NCBI GenBank assembly: GCA_009733775.1
Contig: WOGZ01000010.1
Coordinates: 186,001-250,000 of the forward strand
Source: Alectoria sarmentosa
Taxonomy: Eukaryota; Ascomycota; Lecanoromycetes; Lecanorales; Parmeliaceae
Length of the DNA: 64,000 nt
Direction: 5' to 3'
How positions within the stretch are numbered: the first letter of the stretch is position 1; every line of letters starts with the position of its first letter. Made by a program: the position numbers and the translations under genes. This document shows positions 1-11,042 of this stretch, in pieces. The notes below the pieces were generated by a model. It saw nothing but the letters and a program-made list of their open reading frames with translations, made no database searches and was not told the origin of the DNA.

Positions 1-1568
1 TACGTCGGCATCTGCGCGAACACGGCTAACGTCGATCGGGAAGTTCATTTCCTTCGGCAGACCAACGAGGGCTTTGACGGTTGCAGAAATCCTCGGCGAA
101 GCCTGAGGTGTGTCAGGGGCAGCGAACGGATCCGGCAGAGTAAAGTGGACATCAGCCAGGGAAAAGTTTCGAATGAGATTGTCGAAGCTCTTCCCTGGAA
201 AGGGAACAGGAACGGTAACACTCTGGATGAGCGCGGTCACCCAGTCAGGTGTATTGCCTAATGGAGATTCCGAACCGCGGACGTAGACGGTTGTCTCGTC
301 CCCGCGGATGTACTCGCCGAGAAGAGCATCCAATGGCGATTTTCGAGTCATTGGACATGTGGCGAGGAGTGTTTCGGGTAACTTTTTGAGAAACCCTCCA
401 ACTTGGACCTCAACATCTTTCTTGGGCTCCACCTGGATCTCCTCGGTTGTTGCATCTGCAAGCCTGAGGTAGGGTTGGTCCGGAGAACAGCCCTGGACTA
501 AGATATCAAAGCCAAGTGGAGGGACTGTAAACTTGACCGGATAATCATTGCTCAATACAAGCGAAACATCTGCTGCCATGCCTCTTCCACCGTCTGGTAG
601 CTTGATTTCGTGAAAATTCAGTTTCGTTATGTTGTACTTAGGTATGGAAGGGAGTTCGTTCCCTATTCCTTAATGATCAGTTCTTGACTGCCATTGTCGG
701 GCTGAGTAACAAGCTCATCTGAGTACTCACCCTTGAACATGATTGTTTCTGCGAGACTCTGTGTACCCAGACCGAATATGCCGGACTTTAATGGTACGTC
801 TGCAACACCTCTGACGGTCAAATCCCCAATTCTTCCTTCTAACCAATCATTGGCCATTCGTCGTATACCATCCAGATCGCCAGCTGCAAGGTCGCTCAGA
901 AAATCGAGATGTGTGGTATGGCCATCCCTGATATCCACCACGAGCGGCGGCACGTCCGCAGTTCCAAGTAAAAGATCTCCATACTCAGGTAAGAAAACCT
1001 TGACTTTCGAACGCTTGCTTTCCACAGCTCTTGCGATCCATGTCCCAGCACGGCCTAGGTCCCTCACAGGCTTCTTTTGAACTCTCGACCCGTCAAGCGT
1101 AAAATCGCCCCGTATCCTTGCTCTTACGCCCGTTGATGTGAAGGAATCTATTGATAGATCTGTAGGCTCGAAGACCATGGCCTCTCTCGCATACTCTTCT
1201 GCTACCTCTGGTGTAGCAAAACCCAAGCAAAGTATTACAATAACCACCAGGCCCAGGATCGTCAAAGCAATAATTGTGGGCCATCTTCGAGAAGACTTGC
1301 CTTTGCTTGGTCCCCCATTTTGTATTGACCTCAACGACGAGGCAGCAGCTGAAGGGGATTCGTCGTGAACTGGTGCATCACCATAGTTGCGATGATCTTC
1401 ATCTCGTGAGAGCAGAGGAGCCGATTCCCCTGGGTGCTTGGACTGATTGGAAAATTTTGAATTCCTCGATGTCGTAGAGGCTTTGGACTTGTGGGATGGA
1501 GGTCTCTCAGACCTTGATTGATCGGCGCCTGCTTCGCCAAGGAGAGGTGAGGCAGGATTGTCGGACAT
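1..1568 (-). CDS. Tag1/DUF3712-like vacuolar membrane protein (3' end outside window)
   Basis: The visible model is two exons, 731-1568 and 1-662, separated by a 68-nt intron (663-730; donor GTGAGT, acceptor ATAG). The splice joins MFKG to NELPSIPKYN in frame, and the reading frame stays open to the window edge, so the C-terminus is missing. About 500 residues are visible. The N-terminal ~100 residues are Ser/Lys-rich and cytosolic in character. One strong hydrophobic segment (WPTIIALTILGLVVIVILCL, about residues 98-117) is followed by a long beta-rich region, a single-pass type II layout. This matches the fungal DUF3712 family that includes yeast Tag1, a vacuolar membrane protein linked to termination of autophagy. 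The family call is from memory of motif style. I chose the start at MSDNPASPLL because the in-frame upstream residues look non-conserved. Confidence 0.6.
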
Positions 1569-2399
1569 TATCGAATCTGAAGGGTCATTGGTATGCACTG
1601 TAATGATGGCAGGTGGGTAATAGCTTGGGAGTAACGTTGATACCAATGTTGGGGTTAGCAGTGGTGAGGAATACAGGTTGATCGTGGTTGGCGTCTAGGA
1701 TTTGAGCTCGGGTTGCTATCGCAGGAGGCGGGCGAGTCCGCAATTAGTGCAGTCGATGACGATTGGCGTATGCACCAGGCTTCGGAGTTCTTGGCGCTGA
1801 GAAAATGGCACACACCTGTTAACTACCTTTTGAATACTGACAGAGATATCATCACGTAGTTTAGGGACAATTTCTCTATATTCAGGATATTCATTTTACC
1901 TGCACTGTAACTTACCATTATGTTTGGAGTTCTTAAGAAATCTCCGACATCAGCTCTTTCTGGATGTTTCTTCAAGCCTTAGGATAGTCAAAGGTTTCTT
2001 AGGCCCAAGGGCTTTAGAACTTGGAGCTAGTTGTGACTTGTGGGGTAGATGGACTTGAGGATCTTTGAACTCCATGATGATAAAAGGCAGCAGATAGATG
2101 CGTGTGAGATCTTCTCAGCGCCAAGACCTTTGGGCATACGCTAGTGTAACAATAAGAGTTTCCCCGGATTTTCACCTAAGCGGGGGACCATACTATTACT
2201 TTTAGTGTCAAAGTTCGATCTTTCCACTCTCCAAATTTTATATTGCTCAACATCTTCTATCTTTGTTCCCAATTGGTCTCCATTGATTGCCCCCAATTTG
2301 TTTCCATTACAATTGTGAATCGCTTGCAAGTTGTCAGCTTCATTCTGCCATGCTATGTCGGCCATAAGGTTTAGCAAGGCGACTGCGCAGGTCTCCATC
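1569..2399. promoter_or_regulatory. Divergent intergenic region, Tag1-like gene / ornithine carbamoyltransferase
   Basis: This 831-bp gap separates two divergently transcribed genes and should hold both promoters. It is AT-richer than the flanks. I see no open frame with coding character, no RNA gene and no clear repeat. Confidence 0.5.
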
Positions 2400-4298
2400 A
2401 TGGCCCCAATGCGGTGCCTTCGAAGTCTTGAGAAGCTACAACGAAGGGCCTACTCATCACCAGCTTCTCCTCCGACTTCTCCATTCGCCCCCCGCCATTT
2501 GCTCTCTATCGCAGTAACAATATTCGCGCCAACATTCAAAAACAATGGACGCTGATATTTTTTCAGGATCTTAGTTCCGCTGAACTCACCAGCTTGGTAC
2601 GCAATGCCGAGCGTCACAAAAGAGCAATCAAGTCTGGATCTGTACCGGCTTCTTTGCTTGGGGCATTGACTGGCAAAACCGTCGCTATGACCTTTAACAA
2701 ACGAAGTACCAGAACTCGTGTTAGCACTGAGGCCGCGGTAAGCTACTTTTCGGATCCGTCCTCTACTAATCCGAGGAGAATTGGACTTGTGAGCCAAGGC
2801 CTGGGAGATTCGTACTCTTTGGGACTATTTGGTGACTCAAAGACTGCTTTTGTATGGTGATGCTGACTCCGAAATTTGGATAGGTGGCTACGTTGGGAGG
2901 GCACCCCCTTTTCTTGTCGAAGGATGACATCCAGCTAGGGGTATCGTTTCACCCTAGAGAGCTGATGGATTTACACTGGTATGGCCTCATCAAGACTGAC
3001 TTATGAGCAGGTGAATGAGTCATTGCACGATACCGCTACCGTAATCAGTTCAATGGTCGCAGCTTGGGTGATAAGATGCGGGCCACATTCCGATATTGTG
3101 GAGGCAGCGAAGAGTTCAGAAGTCCCGATCATCAATGCTCTGTCCGACGACTTTCATCCCATGCAAACTGTCGCAGACTTGTAAAACTAGTCCCTATCTT
3201 GTTGAGAGTCGTATTCTGAGCTTCAATTAGTTTAACCGTTACGGAGGCATTCTCTTCAGCTCGGACGCCCGCAAGATCGACAACGCCCGGGCTTGGACTC
3301 GAAGGCCTGAAGGTACGTATCGTCTGAGTAAAATGTCACTGTTCAGTACATGTTTGTACGCAAGATCTGTCTCGGGGTCAGATGCATTCTTCGCTCTCCT
3401 AACCTCTCGAGACTCGAGCTTCTTTCCAAAAGAGGGAATGCTGACTGTTGATTCTTGATAGATAGCGTGGGTTGGCGATGCCAATAATGTTAGTCAAATA
3501 TTTACCATGTATGTACGCTGGACTTGAACATTTTGACCGAATTTAGGTGTTGTACGATTTGGCTATTGGGGCCGCTAAGCTTGGAATCGATCTATCCGTT
3601 GCAACTCCCAAGGGTTACGAAATCCCACAAAGGATGAAGAAAGTGATTCAAGAATCCGGTAAAGACGCACGAATACAAGGAAGACTCACCGAGTCAAACG
3701 TACCTGAAGAAGCTGTAAAAGACGCGGACGTCCTGGTGACAGATACGTGGTCAGTGTCGAGAATGATGGCTTGAAGAAGCAATGCTGACTTTAAGATTTG
3801 CGTAGGGTGTCAATGGTAAATCGAATCCATGTCTTAAAGGACCAAGGAGTAACGCTTTTTAGGGTCAAGAAGCAGAGGCAAAGAAAAGGATCAAGGCTTT
3901 TGAGGGCTTCCAAATCACAAACGCACTAGCGGAGAAAGGTGGTGCAAAGCCCGGTTGGAAGTTCATGCATTGCTTACCTCGACATCCAGAGGAGTGAGCC
4001 CACCCCCTGCAGCTTGTCTCTGGTTTCCGTTTGCTACTGAAATGGAAGCTGACTGAACGAACTTTTAGAGTGGCCGATGAAGTGTTCTACAGTCCTAGAA
4101 GTAGGTAATCTGCTCCCACCAAACGACGAGATGCTAATCGGCTATGAAGGTCTAGTGTTCCCTGAAGCGGAGAACAGGTGAGTCATCGTGCCTTTATTTC
4201 CAGATCAAGGAGAGCATGCTGAATATGATTGGTCAAGATTATGGGCCGCCATATCAACACTCGAGGGATTCGTGGTGAATAAAGGCAGAATCTCATGA
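2400..4298 (+). CDS. argB: Ornithine carbamoyltransferase, mitochondrial, 12 exons
   Basis: Catalyses ornithine + carbamoyl phosphate to citrulline in arginine synthesis, normally in the mitochondrial matrix (A. nidulans argB, yeast ARG3, Neurospora arg-12). Exons: 2400-2513, 2567-2737, 2884-2940, 3011-3180, 3231-3312, 3462-3488, 3547-3749, 3806-3815, 3863-3993, 4069-4100, 4150-4177, 4238-4298, giving 1,086 nt and 361 residues. The first ~30 residues are Arg/Ser-rich, as in a mitochondrial presequence, and lead into HLLSIADLSSAEL. Family motifs present: the carbamoyl-phosphate loop STRTR, SKDDIQLG, FHPMQ, and the ornithine-side HCLPRHPEE. It ends LEGFVVNKGRIS. Eleven introns, one bounding a 10-nt exon, is dense for a filamentous ascomycete. 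The reading frame is intact and the key residues are present, so the enzyme is probably active. Confidence 0.93.
3806..3815 (+). other. argB: 10-nt micro-exon of ornithine carbamoyltransferase
   Basis: The exon GGTGTCAATG lies between a 56-nt intron (3750-3805, GTCAGT...GCTGAC...TAG) and a 47-nt intron (3816-3862, GTAAAT...TTTTTAG). It completes the Trp codon and adds Val-Ser-Met, giving DTWVSMGQEAEAKKR, a conserved OTCase segment. Without it the protein would lose that segment and shift frame. Confidence 0.8.
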
Positions 4299-4513
4299 AC
4301 ATTTGACTGGTCCACATGATGGAGCTCCGAAGATCTACTTGTGGTGCTGTACATGTATGACATACATTAGATAATGTAATGGAACAGAATCTCGAATGTC
4401 GATGTGAAAGCCCTAAGCGTCGCACTAGCGTTGAAGTCAAAATCCCCTAAGCCGGACCATTGTCTACTTCAACATTGAATCCCACGAACAAATTCCTCGA
4501 CACAGAAATCATT

Positions 4514-5546
4514 ATGGACGTAGGTCATCCCCCTATACTTACCATAACCTCAGCCTACTAACACCACCCTCCAGCGACCTAACCGCTCGCACCCAAACCT
4601 CGGCCCCCTCACCACCCTCCCCGCCTCCCCATCCTACCTCTACCCCACAACCTCGATCCCCAGCACCCCCTCCCTCCTCTCCCGCCCCTCCTCGCAAACC
4701 CGCCTCCGCCCCACCCGCTCCGCCCCCACCGCTGTCGCCCCCGGCCCGACCCTCCAAAACCCCGCCCTGAAGAAGAAGCGGTCCATCAGACACGCCCACG
4801 GCGCCGAAGACGACGATTGGGTCTCGCGCACGGCGTCGACCCTCACGCTCACGACGCTGGAGGAGAAGGGCCAGGCTTGGCTCGCGGCGAGGCGGTCGAG
4901 CACGAGTTTGACGGGCGGCGAGGCGGCGGGCGACGAGGATGAGCCGTACGAGCCGGAATGGAGCCGGTCGAGGGTGCTGCAGTCTGCGAGGGGGTCGAGT
5001 GCGCGGTTGCAGGGGCGGTCGAGGGTGCAGTCGAGAGCGCAGTCGAGGGCTCAGTCGAGAGCGCGGTCGAGGATAGGGAGTGTTGGAGAAGGAGGAGGAG
5101 GAGATGGGGTCAGGGAGGAAGAGATTGGACCCGATTTTGTGGATGTGGAGGAGGAGGAGGAAGGAGAGGAGGGGGAGGAGGATGAGGAGGAGGGGGAGGG
5201 AGAAGAAGTTGACGAGGGGGAGATGAAGAGGGTGGTTATGGGAAGGGTGGACGGGTGGGTCGACTGGGCTGTGGGCTGGATGGATTTCAGGGGTGAAGGG
5301 GAGGAGGAAGGGGACGCGGATGAGGCTGACGGTGCTGCGAAGGAAGAAGATGATGGAGAAGCCAGAATAAAAGGCGAGCTCGATCCAGTCGAGTTGCAAA
5401 AGCGCCTGCGGAGGAAGAAAAAAAAGGACGACGAGGCGGAGACTGGTACTGAGGGTACGGATACTGTGAGCTCCGCTCCTGAGCAATCGGGGGTTTGGAG
5501 CGATGCCAAATGGTTGTTGAGCGTGGCGTCCAGAGTGGCTCTGTGA
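4514..5546 (+). CDS. DUF3984-like Ser/Arg- and acid-rich protein
   Basis: Exon 1 is 6 nt (ATG GAC, 4514-4519). Intron 4520-4574 (GTAGGT...CCAG) leads to exon 2 at 4575-5546, for 325 residues. The start reads MDRPNRSHPNLGPLTTLPAS followed by SPSYLYPTTSIPSTPSLLSR. This resembles the N-terminus of fungal DUF3984 proteins, whose function is unknown. The middle carries a 4-residue repeat (SRAQ/SRVQ type) from a 12-nt DNA repeat, then a long Glu/Asp/Gly run. The C-terminus has a basic RLRRKKKKDD patch and ends WLLSVASRVAL. It looks mostly disordered. The opposite strand also has long open frames here, but they are mirror images of this biased composition. It converges on palA with about 150 bp between stops. 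Confidence 0.6.
5019..5066 (+). repeat. 12-bp tandem repeat, 4 copies, coding
   Basis: Four tandem copies of TCGAGRGYDCRG begin at 5019, 5031, 5043 and 5055. They encode the SRxQ/SRAR repeats of the DUF3984-like protein. Copy number could vary between strains. Confidence 0.75.
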
Positions 5547-5697
5547 TTAGAGGTCATGAAGAGCCTGGGATGCTCAAGGACAGAGTCAACACATTTAGAC
5601 AAGGCGATTGAGAGCCCTATATTATTATATGAACGTGCTTTTCCAAGGCTCGCCCATCTCTCCTTTCGTGGTATCTATACATGATATTTGCAGTCCA

Positions 5698-8439
5698 TCA
5701 CCCGAACCGCAACCCTTGATTTGCTTCCCACTGTCCACCTCTCCCCCTCGTATTTGGATACACAGGATTGTGCACGCTACCGTTCGCCGGTGGCTGCTGC
5801 GGTGTCGTAACACCCCCAAATTTGATCCCTATTTCCGGATTCCACACCCCCGATACAGGAGCTGGCGGGGGTTGCACGGCAGCTCTGGTGGGCGTAGGAG
5901 CAGTCAATGGCTCTGACGAAGGCGCTTTAGTGCTATAGTGTGAGCGCAGCGATTCCCGCTGTTTCTGGTCTTGTAGAGATGTCGTTTGAGAAAGGTTGAG
6001 AGTGGACATTGCATTGGACAGATCTGATTCGAGCTGTCCTGCTTCGACTCGTCTCTGATATGCAAAATTCTTACAGTCGTCTCGGAATCTATTGACAATC
6101 TTGGCCAGATCGTTATAGAACTTCCGGCCAGTGTTCAAATTGGAAATAATCTCTTTATATTTGAGGTAGGCGTTCTCGAGTCTTTGCAATGCTTGCTCCC
6201 GGTCTCTGGTCGAAGTGTCTCCTTTTCGGGCATTCACGAATGCAGTATTGCTTTGCCTGAGCTGGGACAAAATCTTATCTTGCTCCTCTTTCTCTTTGGC
6301 GATCGAATTTTGATCTTCCTCGTATCTCTCTAAACGCTCCTCGAACAGACTTTCGAATTGAGCAGGCTCGATTTTTTGCATTGGAAACTCACGCTCAAGA
6401 CGAGCTGTCTCTGCTAGTATCACCTGATCTACGTTTTCATTAGCCAAAACGCCATGCTCGGTCTGATGAATGCTTACTTATATCGTCGCGCTTGGCTTTA
6501 TCACGTAGTTTCTCGATTTGTCTTTTCCGCCGGCTCTCCAGCCGGCTGACTTCATTCAACATGCTCCTCAAATCTCCGGCAGCATGCTGAACGTTGGGCG
6601 GCATGGCTGCTCGCCTACTACTGGGCACATACTCCTCGATATCTCGATCGCTGCCGGAAAGCACATTTAGGACCTTTTCGCACTCTTTGAGCTTCGTTTT
6701 GACGAGCTCGTCGCTATTTGCAGCAGACTTCAGATATCCATCAATCTCAGAAACCTGTGCATACAGTTTTTCAGCGGCTTGTTGTGAAGGTTGACGACTC
6801 CACCGGTCTGTTCCATGCTTGAGCTTTGCACGGTCATCCTCAGCTGCCTCGGAGCGCAGTAGATCAACACCTTCTTGATAGATGGTTGTATCATTCGTTT
6901 TGAGCTTGCTGGTCTCATGCATCGATCGCCGAAGACGGTGAAGGCCATCCTGCTGACGAATCTCTTCTGCATGTGTAGTTAGTGATGGTGGTAGTCCCAA
7001 GGGCTTTTCAAGCGCTTGAAGTGATCCTGGAAGGTTCAAGGATTGCATTAAGTCTTTAAGCTGGTTGGTCAAGCCTTCCAATTCATCAACAATTGAGACA
7101 GTGACAAGCCGGTTTTTACGCTCCTCGTAAATACTTGCGGCAATGTGGACAGCGTATGGTACCAATTTAGCAAACAACGGTTGGCCGTATATACCCTCTT
7201 CACCGAGAGTCGACGATGGGTCTGAGACTTCTTGTGGTACTCTTGCAGTGGCCATGCCCGCCCGATCAAGTGTCTTCAATTCTGACTTCGGAGGTACAGG
7301 CATCAAATAAATCACATCGTTGTCCTTCTCCGCTCTCTTTAGGTCATCCGATACTCGAGACTTGAGGCCATTGAGATCTCCGAGTACGATTTTGTTGATC
7401 CACCTCGACTCTTTCAATGCCTCATTGACGCAGGTCAAACTATCCCTCAGGCGCGCAACTTCTTCTCCATAATTCTGCTTGTCTAGGCAGTCTCGGGACG
7501 CCCTATATTGCGCCGCAGCTGCAAAGTGATGCTGCTTCGCCGTCATATGATGTATCCATTCGGTGCTGATGATGTCTGACTTTGTCCCATACTCCGCGGC
7601 TTGGTCGTAGAAGTCGGACACCTTTGCTGCCAGCTTTGCAATTAGACCATCCTTCAATCCGTCTTTTACAGCTTTGGACCAGAAGCATTCCTGGGCCTGC
7701 GCAAGAAGTAGCTGCTGGATACTTTCCAATGTCATAGTATCCATGTCTTCTGGAGGCGAGGATCGCATTTCTGGTATGATCACGGTCTTGATGTGGGAGA
7801 TCACCCCCGCGGCTTGACAGAAGTAATTGCAAGCTGACTTAAGCCCGTCGCTCGTACTTCGATTTAGGGACACGGCAAGCTGGGAATATAGAGAGGCAAG
7901 GTTGAATAGGACGTTTGCAAGCTCGAACCGGATGTTGTTCTGCGATACTGTAGGACAACATTAGCCATATATATTGCATCCGGGCCTGGAACCGTTGACG
8001 TACTTGGCCTTTGAGTGTTGAAACCTAGTGCAGGGTACCATGAAAAATCGGCGCCGATCTAAGACATCTCGTGTTAGACCTTCACTTCTCCGCCTAGTAT
8101 CCTTCAATTCCCGCTTGGGCTCTTGAGTATTGAGCTTACTCACATCGATAGGAAACTTCCCCCCCATCCAGACAAGTTGCGCCGCATAAGCTGTCAGTTT
8201 CCTGATGCCGCTGTTATGTGCCTCGAGGGAGTTGACAGCGTCCGCCCGTAATTTATCTATAGCCTCCATATCTCGTATGAACATATCCGGGTGCTGGTCA
8301 TATTTCGTCGAGATATATTGCCGTATTGAAGCAGACAGCGAGACTGGGTGTGTTCTTCGAAACGGGAGGAAAAGAATGTTACTGTGTACATCTGTCAGCA
8401 GAAACTCGACTTGTACGAAGTATCCACCTACGAAGCCAT
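5698..8439 (-). CDS. palA: PalA/Rim20, Bro1-domain pH-signalling scaffold
   Basis: This ESCRT-associated adaptor bridges Vps32/Snf7 and the PacC/Rim101 factor in alkaline-pH signalling (ALIX/Bro1 family). Exons in coding order: 8432-8439, 8144-8381, 8004-8058, 6478-7947, 5698-6428; total 2,502 nt, 833 residues. The first exon is only 8 nt and splices to give MASNILFLPFRRTHPVSLSA, the classic Bro1-domain start. GADFSWYPALGFNTQ and the NNIRFELANVLFNLASLYSQ segment follow. The central half is the V-domain coiled coil. The tail is Pro-rich with WNPEIGIKFGG and ends NQGLRFG. All junctions preserve frame and Bro1 motifs. It is transcribed away from the aldo/keto reductase. I saw no obvious GCCARG PacC site in the 400-bp upstream gap. 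Confidence 0.93.
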
Positions 8440-8838
8440 TTTGAAGCTTGCAGAAAGACAATGTGCAGGGTAAGCTATCAGGATGTTGGAGAAAGTGGGG
8501 AGCTATTGTAGTCTGCGGTCTCTACGCTACGTTGGTGGGGTGCCTCGGGCTTGCCGATGGGATCTCCGCCGCGGGAGCAAAAGCTGCGTACAAGTACTCC
8601 GTACATCAGGCGCTTTTTGATGGATTGAGCAGAACACGAAGTTGAAACAGATATAGTTACCGCCTGAAAAGAACAATTGAAGACTCCACCGAAAGGAAAG
8701 ATGGGCGTTGCAATCGAGACGTTCCCAGCACGAATCTCGAACCACGGATATACTGTCGTGTTTAGCTGTGGTGAATAGCAATGATTTCCGAGTGAATCCG
8801 TACATGAATGGGAAGACTACGTGTTGATTCCATCTCTC
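8440..8838. promoter_or_regulatory. Divergent promoter region palA / aldo-keto reductase
   Basis: About 400 bp between two divergent start codons. Short open frames on both strands show no family motif. No repeat or RNA gene seen. Confidence 0.45.
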
Positions 8839-9780
8839 ATGGGCATCATGCCCTCAGCATTGCTCGACAATTTGTTGCTACATGGTAAACAAGCAATCCC
8901 CACTTTTCTCTATGGCACTGCGTGGAAGAAGGAAAAAACAGCAGACCTGGTCTACCTGGCAATATGCTCTGGCTTTAAAGGCATTGACACCGCAGCCCAA
9001 CCGAAGCATTATAGGGAAGATCTTGTTGGCCAGGGTATTCGTCGAGCGTTGAGCGAAGACAAAATCTCACGAGACGATCTCTTCATTCAGACCAAATTCA
9101 CGTCGATCAACGGGCAGGACCCTAATAAGATGCCATACAATCCTAATGCAAGCATATCGGAACAAGTCCACGCCTCGATTAGGTCGTCACTCAGGAATCT
9201 GCGCCCTTCGGCGGAAGAGTCCAGTTCAGAGTCTACATATCTCGATTGTCTGGTGCTGCATAGTCCTTTACCCACAATGGCGCAAACCCTCGAAGCCTGG
9301 CGAGCAGCTGAAGCTTACGTTCCCCACAAGATCCGATACTTGGGAATTTCCAATACTTCGCTGGGCGTACTCGAGCAACTCTACGATGCAGTTGAGTACA
9401 AGCCGGCCATAGTCCAAAATCGTTTCTACCCTAGCACACACTTTGATACCAGCCTCCGCGCTTTCTGTGCCGAAAATTCCGTCATCTATCAATCTTTCTG
9501 GACGTTGTCAGCAAATCCAAAGATCGTCAATGGCCCAGAAGTGGGGCTTGTGGCCAAAAAAGTAGGACTGACTCCCTACGAGGCTATGTACAGTTTGGTC
9601 CTGGCTTTGGACAATATTGTTATACTCAACGGCACGACTAATGCACAACACATGGTAGACGATCTTTCATGTGTTCAAAGAACACGTGAATGGGCCTCAG
9701 AAAATCCGAAGGATTGGACGAAATACCTGGATAGGTTCAAGATGCTTCTTGGAGAGACCAGCACATCGGACGGCCCTTGA
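8839..9780 (+). CDS. Aldo/keto reductase superfamily protein
   Basis: Intronless, 313 residues from the first in-frame ATG; an alternative ATG three codons later (8848) is equally plausible. The TIM-barrel NADPH-dependent reductase signature is complete. GIDTAAQPKHYRED carries the catalytic Asp and Tyr, IQTKF the Lys, and LVLHSPL the His. YLGISNTS follows in the expected order. The C-terminal cofactor region is short and weakly conserved (NIVILNGTTNAQHM). The substrate cannot be inferred. It converges on the ABM-domain gene, about 140 bp away. Confidence 0.88.
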   Translation: MGIMPSALLDNLLLHGKQAIPTFLYGTAWKKEKTADLVYLAICSGFKGIDTAAQPKHYREDLVGQGIRRALSEDKISRDDLFIQTKFTSINGQDPNKMPYNPNASISEQVHASIRSSLRNLRPSAEESSSESTYLDCLVLHSPLPTMAQTLEAWRAAEAYVPHKIRYLGISNTSLGVLEQLYDAVEYKPAIVQNRFYPSTHFDTSLRAFCAENSVIYQSFWTLSANPKIVNGPEVGLVAKKVGLTPYEAMYSLVLALDNIVILNGTTNAQHMVDDLSCVQRTREWASENPKDWTKYLDRFKMLLGETSTSDGP

Positions 9781-9920
9781 AAGCACCCTCCATTGGGCCT
9801 GCTTTCCGAGTGCAGTCAAAAGTCACCCAACGAACCGCGCCTATCACGAACGGACTATTGAAATCTCAATTTGTACCAATTGGACTTCTATTCTCGCTAT
9901 TATCAAGTTCTTATACTACG

Positions 9921-10573
9921 CTACATCCATCCGGATTTCATATTCTCCAATTTGGCCTTCATCCACCCAGCAGGCGTCCGGCTGAAGAATTTCAACTCCC
10001 TCGATCTGATCCACAAATGCTCTGTCGCTTCTACGTATGGTTTATAATACTCCTTGGTCAATTGCTCCTATTCAGCATGCAAGTCTGATAGCAAACCAAT
10101 CTTCTAAATTTCTTTTTATAGCTCTCAGGGGCGGCAATCTCAGAGCAATCGACCCTTTAGTGATGGTAATTTACCTTCATGAACCACCTGTACATTTCCG
10201 AGTCAACATGGCTTCTTGGAAACAAATATTGGGTTTATGAGGCAGATGTGGGAGTTGCATTAGCTTTCCACTCGCCCGACGAGTCTCACACCTCAAGTTT
10301 GGCCAGCGATTGAGGCGGAATGACTCTGAGGGTGCACTTGCTCCTTGTCTTTACTCCAATTTTCCACACATCGAAATGCCCCGGGATTATCTGCATCATG
10401 GAAGACCTCGAAGAAAGTATATTCCGGCTCCGCAGTGACAGGCTTATTTCCAATCATAAAGTTGAAGGATTTCTTGATGTGTGCAGGCTTTTCTGTAAAT
10501 CGCGAAGTTGCCAACGAGACGAAGGGAAATCTATTTCTTTGCCCGCCGTCTTTTCAGGATAGTTCCCATTCAT
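9921..10573 (-). CDS. Antibiotic-biosynthesis-monooxygenase (ABM) domain protein; 5' end unresolved
   Basis: The 3' part is well supported. A large exon down to 10342 encodes FVSLATSRFTEKPAHI, EPEYTFFEVFHDADNPGAFR and CVENWSKDKE. A 154-nt intron (10188-10341) with a GC donor (GCAAGT) follows. Then come a 13-nt exon (10175-10187, adding WFMK), a 107-nt intron (10068-10174), and a last exon 9921-10067 encoding EQLTKEYYKPYVEATEHLW and ending KSGWM. The joined tail, EWFMKEQLTKEYYKPY, is what fungal ABM-like (ferredoxin-like dimeric) proteins carry. The N-terminus is unclear. An in-frame TGA lies at 10554-10556, and the ATG at 10573 is in another frame unless one base is missing near 10527. It may need a further 5' exon, contain a frameshift, or be decaying. 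Function is unknown; the family includes small oxygenases and decarboxylase-like enzymes. Confidence 0.5.
10175..10187 (-). other. 13-nt micro-exon between a GC-AG and a GT-AG intron
   Basis: GTGGTTCATGAAG lies between the acceptor TACAG (upstream intron 10188-10341, GCAAGT donor, TTGAC branch-like site) and the donor GTAAAT (intron 10068-10174). The alternative GT donor just downstream of the GC site breaks the frame and loses the conserved motif. Confidence 0.6.
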
Positions 10574-11042
10574 CTCGCGCAGAATATGGTGTGTGCATGA
10601 GCAGACGAGCAACAACGAATCTCTGATCCTTGGACTTTATCAGCAGAAGAATCCCCGCGCCGTCAGCCACTTGCGTTAAATCCCACCGAGCCGGTCTTTC
10701 AATTGCGATGGAGTTGGCATTCTTCCATGATCGGAATTCGGAAAACACATGTCTTCATGTGACTGTGCCGCTTGTAGCGTGGACTGAGGCAAAAGTCCGA
10801 AGCGGGGCACTCAATAATGCCTTCATCTTATCAATTTCCCCGAATCCGCGTGGACCTTCACGCAATATGCGCCCGTGCTTCAACCTTATAAATAGCACGC
10901 TGCTCGCCAGGATGGAGAGTATCACATTCCTCGTCTGGATACCAAAAACAGTCCCATTTCCCTGAAGTCACAAACACCTATCTCTGAAAAGATTCCACCA
11001 GTACCGCCTCGAGGCATTCCATCCCCACAAAACCCAGCAACA
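10574..11042. promoter_or_regulatory. Divergent region ABM gene / DUF1757 gene
   Basis: 469 bp. On the minus strand a TATA-like CTATTTATAAG lies near 10885. A short minus-strand open frame (10554-10748) is in phase with the ABM gene and contains QRFVVARLLMHTP, so part of this region may be a 5' ABM exon. Confidence 0.35.

Noticed and set aside
4539..5486. Long minus-strand open frame rich in Pro/Arg/Ser opposite the DUF3984-like gene
   Set aside because: It mirrors the biased codons of the plus-strand gene, which has a sensible start, intron and family-like N-terminus.
5051..5602. Minus-strand poly-Ser frame
   Set aside because: Antisense of the Glu/Asp-rich region; pure low complexity.
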